DNA from: Deltaproteobacteria bacterium | Lineage (GTDB): Bacteria > Myxococcota_A > UBA9160 > SZUA-336 | Assembly (NCBI GenBank): GCA_029261895.1 | Contig: JAJDAK010000041.1 | Span: forward strand, 21,423-85,422 | Direction: 5' to 3' | Length of the DNA stretch: 64,000 nucleotides | Shown: one piece after another, positions 50,101 to 62,100 of the stretch | How positions within the stretch are numbered: the stretch's first letter is position 1 | How the letters are laid out: the number at the start of each line of letters is the position of its first letter | Made by a program: the position numbers and the translations under genes | The notes under the pieces: generated by a model | What the model saw: only the letters and a program-made list of their open reading frames with translations | Databases searched by the model: none | What the model was told of the DNA's origin: nothing

Positions 50101-53100
50101 AGAGATGCCCGGCATAAACGAAGAGACATCTAAGATGTACTTCCTGTCCGGTCAGTCCGAGATCCTCTACAGCAGTCCGATTGTGCTCGAAGGTGCCGTG
50201 GAAGACCGGGGCTTCGACTCCGCTACGGGTCCCGGCGCTCGAGGGACGCAGATTAGGTTGCACGTCGATCCGCCCTACACCGCGGTTTTCCCGGAACGTA
50301 TTCCGCGCGGAATTGATCTCACGCCCGGCGGCGACGCACTCTACTATTGGACGCGGCGGGTCGAGGGCAGCTTCCAATTTGACCGACATCTTTTTCACTA
50401 CCGCTCTCTACTAAATCTGACGGTCGACCTACGTGCGCGTAGGTCCAGTTCAGCTGGCGGAATCATTCTGGAGGGAACCGCCTCCGACGCGAACCTGCGA
50501 GAGCATCAGCTCGAATTTCGTGAGATTGCCGACGGATCCCCTTGGCAGCCTGTGGCTCCCGCATCTACGATTCCGGTGGTCGACGGTCGCTTCACGACGT
50601 GGGTGCCGCCCGCCGTTGGCACGTTCTATGTCCGTCTTACCGCGACAGATCAGGCCGGAAACCAGAAGCTGCGCATTCAGCGTGTGTCCTGGTCGGAAAC
50701 GCCCAGCATCACGGGTCTTTTCTCTGATGTGCCCTTTGTCTCACCCAATGGAGATGGAAGCCAGGATGCGGCGGTACTTCAGTTCACCGTGCGAGAACCG
50801 GTAAACCTGGAGCTTCAAATCTTAGACGCAACCGGTCAGCGTATTCGTACGATCCATCAGAGCCACACAGTTATCGGCGAGCAAGCAAGTTTAACCTGGG
50901 ATGGTCGAGACGCTTTCGGTTTCTTGGTCCCCGATGGTGACTACCGACTCGTGGTAGAGGGCTTTGAGTTCTTCGTCACGATCGACACGGCCGGACCGAT
51001 TTTGACGGATATCTCCGAAGATCTCTTCGGGCTGATTCAGTCAAATGGTAACCCTTGCACCGGCGTGTCAGCAGTATGTGTCGTTGAATTGCGGCCTGAG
51101 TTCGTTGCGACCCTGGTGGAAGTCAATCTCAGTAGCATCGAAGTGGAATCTCGCCCCGTACTAGGAGGGGGCTTCGAGCCGGATTCGACCGCAGACCTGG
51201 ATACAGAACTGGATGATGCCGGAACGATTATTACGTTGACCCCGCGGCCTGGTTACGATTTTTTCGACGCCAATCAACCGAGTAGCGTTGAGGGTGCGCA
51301 GATGCAAAAGCTCGCTACGCGCGACTATCGAATCGTTGTCACCGACCTCGCCGGGAATCAGGCGGTGCTTCCGTTCGCGTCCACACTTAAGCGCGATCAT
51401 GTCGTGGTCACCCACAACGGCAAGCATCAGCGCAACCGGCTCGAAGATTTGCACCATGATTTGGATCGCTTCACTCTGGCCGCCATTGACTTCGATAATG
51501 TTGGTGGTTTCTCGCGACGCAGCACGGAGCTCCGGTTGAGCGTCGTCGAAACCGTGCCTCAGGATCTTCAGGAATCGTTTTTAGATTATCGGGTGCTCGG
51601 GGATCCGAATTGGACAGAGGTCGCGCTTGTAGACTACGTGTACATCGAACGAAACGCAGCCGGTTTTCCGGTGGATCCCTCCATCGCCCTAAACCGTCGT
51701 AGTGAGCATGCGTTCCATGCTCTCTTCGATCCGTCCACGCTTCAGCCCGCTACTAGCTACCAGTTCCGCGTGCGCATGCTTGACGGGAGTCAGACAGAAT
51801 TCGTTTCGAACGGGTTTACTCTCAAATTCGACAGTAAAGCGGAACTTATTGTTAACGAGCGGAACCGCGGAATCAGCGGGGCGACGTCACCGATTAGGCT
51901 TGAGTTTGATCTCCCGTTCGCAATCGCTTCTGCATCGCTTCGTATCGAGAGCTCTACCGATCCATTTTTCCAACCCGGTCGAGTTGTCCAAGTATTGACG
52001 CCAGCTCAAGCCGCAGTGCTCACAACGGGGCGAGGTACTGTGGACTTCGATGGACAGCTACTCCAGGCATGTAATACATACTTTGTCAGCGCCGAGATCC
52101 TGAGTGAGATCGAAGATGGCGTAGAGACCAGTCAGTCGGTCAGCGCAGTATTCGACGCATTTTGCTTCCAGCTTGAACTCGGCCGGCCGACGCCGATCCA
52201 CGCAGAGGCGTGCGGTGACCCGGCGACGAATGAGATGCTCGTTTCTATGGGGGTCATCAACGAAAACGAGATCGACTTCGAGTTGACGCTCCTGACGCTC
52301 GCAGCCGAGGACGCTTTGGGCGTGCCCGATATCGTCTTTAGCCAGGTGAAGCCGTTCGCAGGAACCGAAACGGATCCCTTTGTTTACGAGTTCATATTGG
52401 ATACGAGCTCCTACATGGATGGGCAAGAGGTTTCATTGGTCGCGGAACTGCGTAACGATATCGGTGAGTCGGTGTTCCAAAGAGTCGCGCTTGCGGTCGA
52501 CCACACCCCGCCTGAGGTCGAAATTACCTTCCCACAGGAGGGTGATCGGGTCTGTGCAACTGCTTTGATCGCTCAAGAGGAGAATGGGACCGAAAACCCG
52601 GTATCGGCCTTCACGTTACAAGCACGAATTTTTGATGCGCACGAGAGTGCGAGTTATGAAGCACAACCTGACTTCATAACGCGGGAATACAATCATCTTA
52701 CGGGTGTCGTGATCACGGACCCTCTTGATGCGCCAATTCCGATTGACCCAGATGTGTTTCCCAAGTATCGCGGTGGCTCAAGTGGTGCGCCGATTTCGGT
52801 GACCAGGGTACGTCGAACCATCGTGGGCGACCTCAGTGCATCGGGGACACAGCGCGTGGTCGAGGTTGAAGGCACGGGGGCCGCCAGTGTGCGCCTCGAG
52901 GTCCTCGACTACGGCACATTCCGCACCTGTGTGGAACGAGCCTTTACGGTTGACGGCGAAGTTGAAGGTGTGAGTGCCAGCCTTGGTGCTGCGCCGATCC
53001 TTTCGCCAAATGGCGACGGAATCAGAGACAGTTTACCCCTCACTCTTAACGTGGATGAGCCTGTCGTTTTGGATCTTGCGGTCTTTACGACTCGTGCCGC

Positions 53101-56100
53101 GACATCAGTAGAGATCGCTGCAGAAACCGCAATCGCAGATGCGGATGGCATGTTCGTTGTGAAAGACGGAGCCGCGCTGGCGACGCTCGCGAGTGATGAC
53201 CCTCTCGGCTTCGGCGTACACGGGTTCGAATGGGACGGCAGCCAAGACCTCGGTGGAAACGCGCCGGATGGTTCCTATATTCTCGAACTCGTTGCCACAG
53301 ATGATTGCCTGAACGCTCACGTAGAAGCGTTCCTGGTTCGCGTCGATGCCACGCCGCCGATAGCGCAGATTCTCTTCCCATTGCCCGCCGATCCGATTCC
53401 GCTGCTTGTAGAAGCGATTGGAACAGTGAACGACACCAACCTTGCAAGCTATCGGCTCGAGTTGGCCGCGGCCGCGACCCCGACGGCGTTCCAAGGTTTG
53501 GGTGGTGGTGATGAGGTCGTAATCAGCGATCGGATCGCGAGCTGGAATACTTTCGGCCTGACGGGCGACTTCCTGTTGCAACTGAGCGCCAGTGATCTTG
53601 CGGGAAATACCACGACGACCGTTGTTGCGCTTACGCTTGCTGAGCGACAGGATCTTCTGTCGTCATACGAGGTTCTTGAGGAATTCATCTCGCCCAACGG
53701 TGACGGGCGTCGCGATCAAGCGCAGATCCGCTTCGCTTCCACCGATGAAATTCTGGCGACGGTCGAACTTTTGGATGGCAGCAGCAATGTGGTGCGCACG
53801 CTCGTCGCGGATGGCCCCTATAGTATCGGCGCCAACACGCTGAACTGGGACGGAAAGAACGACATCGATTTATTGGTTCCTGACGGTTCGTACACGGCCC
53901 GCATCGTTGCCAAGCTCGCTTCGAACCCGCTGGTGACCCAGACCGAAAGCGCCACGCTCGTGGTAGATGCGACGGCACCTGCGATTGTGATCGGCGGGAT
54001 CACCGATGGTGCCCTTGATCTGGACAGGACGCTTCTGCTGAGTGTTCAAGATTTGAATCTATCGAACTACAACCTCGAGATTGCACCGGCGAATACGGGA
54101 AGTTTCCAGGAACTCGTGAGCGGCGAGAGTGCCATCACCGATCGGCTCATCCTGCTCGATACGGATACTCTTCCGGAGGGTGGTGATTACTTGCTGCGCG
54201 CCACTGCGGTCGATGCCGCAGACACCGTGACGACGGTTAATCTCGAGTTTTTGGCGGACTTCATTGCGCCGGTTGTGACGATCGATGCTCTTGCTCCCGG
54301 AACCGTGCTGCCCGCCGATGGCAGCGAAGTCATCATCAAGGGCTCGGTCGTTGAAACGAACCTGGACCGCTACGAGATTATCCTCCGTGACAGCGCGGAT
54401 GCGGACCAGCTCCTCGTCACGATGAACGCGTTACCCGTGACGGAAGACCTAGCCACAATCGTGCTGAACGGTCAGCCCGATGGCGACTACCGGCTGATTC
54501 TGCGTGCGGTGGATCGTGCGGGCCGTGAGGGTCTCGCGCAGCTGTCAATCAAGATCGATTCAACGCCGCCTACAGTTAGCCTCACACAACCGGTCGACGG
54601 CGGGCACCTCAATGCAGCGGGTGAAATCGAGGGGAGTGTAGGGGACGCCAACCTGCAGGAGTTCGAGCTGCTCTACTCCCCGGGTGCAGAAGACAATGTT
54701 GCAGCGGCGACCTCGCTAATTTTGCAGCGCACTCCGCGTACCGGTCGTCTCCATACATGGAGCAATCTGCCGGCGGATGGGGACTATCGGCTCTATCTGC
54801 GCGCGATCGATCAAGCGGGATCCGAGTCGTTGATCTCATCGAATTTCACGCTAGATGGTACTCCGCCGGATGCGCCGACGAATCTCGAGATCAGTGTCGA
54901 TGCAAACCGAAATATATTTCTGAACTGGAGTCCGTCGATTGCGACCGACGTGGTGGGCTACCATGTTTTCCGTGATGGCGTGCAACAGACCACCAACCCG
55001 GTCGCGAGTTTCAACTTTACCGACCCAGATCTTCCCGAGGGGACGTACTCGATTGAGGTTCGCGCGATCGATGCAGCGGGCAACCTTAGCGAGACTGCGG
55101 CGTCCGGGAATGCACGCGTCGATGTGACACCGCCAACCGTCAGCCTGAGTTCTCCAAGCGATGGTGCGATCGTGAGTGGCGCAGTGGATATTACGGGTAC
55201 CGCACACAGCGTGGATGATTTTGCTGAGTACCGTTTGAGCTTCGCGCCCGGTTCGCCCCCAATTGGGGCGGCGCAGGTGATCGCGAGCTCGACACTCGCA
55301 CAGCTCGGCGGCCAACTCGGTCAGTGGGAAACGCTAGATGTGGGTGAGGGTATCTTCACGCTGCGCCTGGAAGCGGAAGATACCAGTGGAAATCTCGCGA
55401 GCACCGAACTCGCGGTGACGATCGACAACGCACCGCCGACCACGCCCGAGAACCTACAGGCGCTGGCGACCAGTAACGATGTTGACATCAACTGGGACGC
55501 CGTCCCGGATTCGGATCTGGCGGGTTACTTACTCTTTAGGGGTGAACGCTTGGTCAACGCGGATGGCCCGGTGGTTGGGGATCTGGATCCCTTCCTACTG
55601 ATGAGTACAAGTTTCAACGATCCCAACCTGCCCGATGGTGACTTTACCTACACGGTTTTCGCGATGGATCTGGCGGGGAATATCAGTGACGGCTCGAACG
55701 ACGATACCGTGAGTATCGACCTGCGTGCTCCGAGTGTGAACATCATTACGCCATCTCCGAGCGAGACGTTTGACCAGACGCTCGAAGTCGAAGTCGTTTC
55801 ACCTGATGAGGACATTGATGAAGTCGTGGTCGAGATCCGCGCAGCCGGCACCGCGGATCCATTCGTTGAACTCGGCCGTGACGACAGTGCTCCATACTTG
55901 CTGACCCTAGATACCTCGTCCCTCGTATTGGGTGACTACGAACTGCGCGCGACAGCGACTGACCGTGCTGCGAATGTGGATCCCACGCCGCCCAGCGTGG
56001 TGATCACGCGCGGTGACCTACAACCGCCAGGAGTTCCCACGGGTCTAGCCGTTTCTGTCGACGGCGATATCGCGACGCTCCTTTGGAGCGCACCGGGCGA

Positions 56101-59100
56101 CGTTGACCTGAACCTATTCGAGATCTCACGTATTCAACGCGCGAACGATTTCTTTGATCCCAACCAAGCGATCGTGCTCGACAATAGCGCCGCGCCGCTC
56201 GCAACTAGCTTTGCCGACTCAGGGTTGGACGATGGCTTCTATCGCTATGAACTTCGGGCGCTGGATACCTCGGACAATGCGTCGCTCGCGGTGTTGTTCC
56301 CCGAAGTCAGAGTTTTCACTCCGGTGGTTTTCTCGCCCCTCACGCCCACGACCGACCCCAATGCGTTGGTGGAATTGTCAAGCCCCGTGGCGGGAGATCT
56401 CGAGGTCACGGTGGATCGTGACGCGGGTCAAGAGATCTTCCCAATCGAACCCATCGCTGCTGATACACGGATTGTGTTCGGGCCTATTCAATTGGATCCG
56501 AATACGAACGTCTTCCGCGCGCGGGTGACGGATCCCGCGGGCAACCGCAGCCGACCCGGTACCTTGGTGCTGCAACGCGGTATACCGCCAACTGCACCGA
56601 CGGGGCTCAGTCTGAGCGCGGCGAGTTTTGATGTGACGGCCAACTGGAACGCCAACCCGGAATCCAACATTTTGGGCTACCAGCTTCTGCGCGAAGATGC
56701 GCCCGTGATTCCAAACTTCGGGTTCAGCTTCACGGGTATCACTACAGATCTACAAGCCGCGTTCGGTTCGCCTAACAATGTATTGGCGCCGGGCGGCTGC
56801 TGGAACATCGCTCCAGAGGGTCTCATTGGTGGTAGCTTCGAGCTACAGATGGCGCAGCAGGAGCTGGTCGCCGGTCTCGAGTTTGACTGGCTTGGACGCA
56901 CTGTAGCTGCCGTCGATTTCGATATCGATGCATGGAATGGTCATCACTTCGTTCCGCTTCATGAGGTCCGCGACAACATCGTTCCTGAACTCGAAATCTC
57001 GACTTTGGTTGAGTTTGCAGCGCCATACCGCACCGACCGCTTCCGGATCACGATTCTTGCGGTGCGGGACGATGCGGATCCGGCATTTCCAGTTGGAATC
57101 TGCCACGTTCGTGGCGATGCGGTGCCACTGCTTACTGCAACCACATTCCTCGATATCGGCTTACTCGATGGTTCTCATAGCTATAGCCTGCGCGCGGTCA
57201 ACACACTCGCTTTCTTTAGCGCTGCATCCGCGAGTGAAGTCGTAGATGTAGGCGACGTGGTTCCCCCTGAGCCAGTGGTCCTGAATGGTTCCGTGGCGAA
57301 CTCCGATGTGCTGCTAAGGCTCGTTGCGAGTACGTCTACCGACGTGGTCTCCTACACGATCCTGCGCGATGCGAATGCCGTTGGGAGCGTGCTCGAAGAC
57401 GGTAGTGGCAACTATAACTTCGACGATCTCGGAGTTAGGAACGGCGACTACGATTATACGGTGCGTGTTGTCGACGACGTCGGCCTGGAGAGCGTCGATT
57501 CCAACGTCTTCAACGCGATCGTGGCAGTTGGGCTGCCACCGGCACCGCAGAGTCTGACCGCGACGCCGGATCCGTTTTCTAGCAGCATCCAGCTTTCGTG
57601 GACGGCCGCACCGGGCGACCTCGGTATCGGCTACGCGATATTCCGTTCCGCTGATGACAACAGTTCCTTCGAGCTTCTCGCGGTGGTCACAGAAACAAGC
57701 TATGTCGATTTTGAGGCTGAGTTTGGACGCCAGTATTTCTATCTGGTTCGCTCGCTGGATCCGGTCGAGAACGAAAGCGCTGATTCCAATGAAGTCGGTA
57801 CGACGCTCCTGGATACGATTGCGCCGATTGCTCCGTCGATTTCGTTCCCCGCTGCGGGAGGTTCGACAATCAATACCTCGATTTCCCCAATTGCCCTGGG
57901 CGGACTCGCAGAACCCGGTACCGATGTCTTCCTGGTGCAGAACGATGAGATCGTTGGATCCGTTCCGGCACGCGTCGAAACGACAAGCGAAACAGTTCTC
58001 TTGCCGGGTGGTGTTGTTACACCCAAGTTGCCGAGTGCATTGCAGCGCCACAATTTGGCGACGTTCTCAGTAGAACGTTCCGTGCCACCGTTCGATTTCG
58101 AGACCGTCACCGTGGTCTACGACAACTCTACGCGCGAAGTGTTTACTGAAGTCGGTGACAATGGATTCGATAGCTTCGGTATCGATGCGGACGGCGGCTT
58201 CCTTTACTACGTAAACGTCAATACTTTTCCGCCGCAGATCAATCAGGTTGATCTCGCCAACGACATCAGCATTCCGTTGGATCTGGGTGTTAATGTATTT
58301 GGCCTGGCGAATCTCTATGTTTCGCCGACTGGCTCGAAGTTGCTAATCGAGATGGCTTCAGATTTCGGCGACGGTCTGTATCTGCACGACATTGCGCTAG
58401 GGACGAGCGAACTCGTGTACTCCGCACCGCTCTTCGATATCGACTCTTTCGCCGTCAGTGTGTCATCAGATGATCGATTTGCTGCCTTTGTGCACAACGG
58501 TCAGCGTGTCGTTTTGGACTTGGATACTCAAAGCTTTGAAGTCTTGCCCACGTCGCCAGGCTCAGGAATGCATAGCGCGAGTTGGTCGCCAGATTCGACT
58601 CAGCTGGTTTACCACTCCGATCTCGGTGGTGATCTCGATCTCTACTCTTTTGATGTAACCACTGGTGTCGAGGTGCTGCTCTCCGATCAGCCCGATGTGC
58701 AGAAGCAGCCGGTATTCTCACCCGACGGAGTATCGGTCGCATACATCCGAGAAGAGGCCGCCCAGAACTCGATCGTCGATCATCGACTGTCGGATGGCAG
58801 CGAGACAGTGATCTATCAATCAACCGAATCGTTTGAATCGCTGCGTTGGTCGAATACGAATCTACTGTCGGTGAATACGGGCTTCGGAGAGCTCCGCGTC
58901 ATCGAACCGGCGGGATCCTACCTCTTTGATGCCGTTACGCTCCAGACTGCGGAGAATGTGTTCGAGGCGATTGCGTTGGACTTGAGGGGCAACGAGAGCG
59001 ACCCGTCGCTGCCGCTAACGATCAACTTTGGCCCGCAGTCAGGCGTAGATTTAAGCGCACGCCTGGTCCTAGTCCCGGAGATTCCTTATGTCGGCGCAGA

Positions 59101-62100
59101 AGCTATCGTTGAGCTCGCGGTTTCAAACGAGGGAGTACTCGAGGCGCTTGGGCCAGCAGTCGATCTGTTCATTGTGGATCCGTCCCTCGGTGTGCTGCGT
59201 CTGATCGACACTCAGCAGATCGCCAGCCTGGCGGCGGGTGAGGAACTGGTATTCGCCTTTGGTTGGGTACCTGATCAGCCGGGTGAACACTTCGTTGTGG
59301 CTGCGATCGATCCCGAGAACGCTATCGCGGAGTCCGTGCTCGGGAACAACGGCGATGTTCTAACCGTAAACGTGAGCCCGGATTCGGTGCCGATGGTTGA
59401 GCTTGGTCTGTCACGTTCTGAGCTCGAAATCGATTCCGATCTGGTGATCGATCTGACGCTTCGCAACCCCGGGCCGGTGTTTATGGGTACGGCGGAGCTC
59501 AGGATCGTCGATGCAGTTGATGCTGCTGCAGTTGTCTTCGGGACCGACACAGTTGAACTCGCGAGCGGCAATACGGTCGTGCGTCAAGAGATCTGGAACA
59601 GCTCGCGCACGTTCGCGGGTCTTTATGATGTGCTCGCGGAGGTGAGAAATGCTGCCGGTGAGACCATCGCCAGTACGCGCGTACCGATCGAGATTCTCGA
59701 AGAGCGGCAGCTCATTCTTGGCTTCAGCTCTGACCGTGCAGCATACGCGGACAACGAACTTGCCGCGTTTACGGCGAGTATCGTACGACCGGGCGGAAAC
59801 TCGGTGATCGCGGGGGCCAGCGCGACGCTGCGTGTGATGACCGGTGCGACCGAAGTCTTTACGGATTCCACTACGATCGGTGCGCTGCTGCCCGATGGCT
59901 CAAGCCAAGTCGTCTTTCAATGGAATACTGGCTTGGCTATTCCTGGGCCTTACTCAGCGGAAGTTGAGCTAGAAGAAGGTGGGGAGCTGCTCGCACAATC
60001 TAGTACCAACGTTGCGGTGGTTCAGAGTGTGCCCCGAGTGGAGGGCGCTTTGATTGGTCTTGCCCCCGCGATACCTTCGGGCGGTTCGATCGTGTTTAGT
60101 ACCCGATTGCAGAACAGCGGCAACTCCGCGATCACCGGTGTTCAGGTAACCGTGACTCTTCGCGATGCTCGGACGCTCGCGACCGTTACGACGCAGAACT
60201 TCAACGTAAACCTGCCGATTGGCTTGCCGGTGGAGCAACCGATCAACTTTGATGCCAGCGCGTTGGCGATCGGGAGCTATCAGGTCCAGTTGGTTTCCGA
60301 TTCACCAAATGGCGGTCAGATGGTGATGCAGGAGCTCGCGACTCAAACCGTTGCGCTGGTCGACGCTTCAGCACCGACCATCGCGATTCTCGCGCCCGAT
60401 CCGAATCAATGGGTCAACTCCAATACCGATTCCGTGGTGATCGAGGCGATTGATACGGAAGAGGGGATCGACCGTGTTGAGCTCAGCATAGATGATGCTG
60501 AGTTTGTGACGGTCCCGGCGGGGAGTGGTAACGCATTTATCTTCGATCTCGGCGGAGTCTCTGAGGCGCCGCATTCCGTGGTTGCGCAAGCCTTCGATAG
60601 AGCGGGCAACGAGAGCCCGTTGGTTGGCGTGGGATTCCGCGTCGACAATGCGCATCCGACTGTCACCATCAACGGCGTTGTTGAAGGCGTGCTGACGACG
60701 AATTCCGTGACAGCAACAGTCGATATCTTCGATACGAATCTGGTTACGTCATCGATCGAGCTGAACGGTGAACCCTATGTAAGCGGCACCGAAATCGTAG
60801 ATGACAATTTCTACGTTCTTAGCGCATCCGGGGAGGATCTAGCAGGAAATATCGGGGGAGCAGTCGTGCGCTTCACGATCGACACCGAGAATCCGATGGC
60901 TCCGCTCATCACCTCACATAGCAACGGTGAATTTCTTGAAGATGAAGTCATTGAGATTGCTGGACTCACCGAGCCGAACATCACTGTAACGATGACGTTC
61001 GAAAGCGACGACACGATCGGTGTCGCGGACCCGAACGGAGTCTTCCGTTTCTCGGGTATTCCGCTGAGAAAGGGTGCAAACGAATTTAGTTTCGTCGCCA
61101 CCGATCTGGTCGGCTTCGATAGTCCGTCGACCGAGCTGAAGCTCCATTCACTGGAGTCGAATTTGCTGTATAGCCAGATCCACTGGCTGGCCGTCGATCC
61201 CAACCTTGTACCCACGGATCCAAACCGCGATGGCATCACCATTGATATCACATTGCGCAATGCGTTCCGCCGCGATCGCTACAGTGAGTGCATTGATCGA
61301 ACTACCGGGTCACTGACGGCGTGTTCGTCCGGTGATGGGTTCCCGGGTCTTGGCGATGTGTTCGCTGAAACCGCCGGATTCACTCGCCTCAATCTTGGGG
61401 AGGGCGATCCCGTACTGGGTTCGCAGTTCGGTGCGCTCCTCTATATCGTTACGGCGATCGACCCGAGTCGAAACCTGGTGGAAGGTGTAGCGTTGGATTC
61501 GGATCAATTGCCCGCGATTCAAACGCGAATTCCTCATACGTATGCTACGACGGGTGATTTTATCATCAGCCCGAAGACCCCGGGTCGGATCTCCGGCAAC
61601 GGTGGTTCGGACTATGATGGTGTTAACGATCATCTCAACAACCCAGATTCGATTTTCCGCGCGGAATCGCTGGTCAACGAGACGCCGCTCAACACCAGTC
61701 CCGTCGCCACGCTTCCGCCGATCGTAGATTGTCCCATCGATGGGGTCTGTCGTTTCGCGGTCCCCGCGCTCGATGCAGATGGCGACTCGCTAACCTATCG
61801 ACTCGCGGCGCCCATGGAAGCCGCGGGTAGCGGCACCTTCGTGCAGCCTGGACCCCCATTCTCTAGCGATGCCGCCGCAATCGATCCCAACACGGGTGAA
61901 TTCACTTGGGATACGACAGGCGCCGTACTCGCTGCCGATCCCAATGCGGAGACGCTTTACTCGACACAGCTGGTAGTCGAGGACGGTTTCTCACGCAGCT
62001 CGCTCGAGTTTATGATTCGACTCGTGCCTGCCGGAGCCACGATACCGCAGGTCGAGGCCCGCGTCGGTGGTGAGTCTGTTTGTGGAACGGTTCGCGAGGT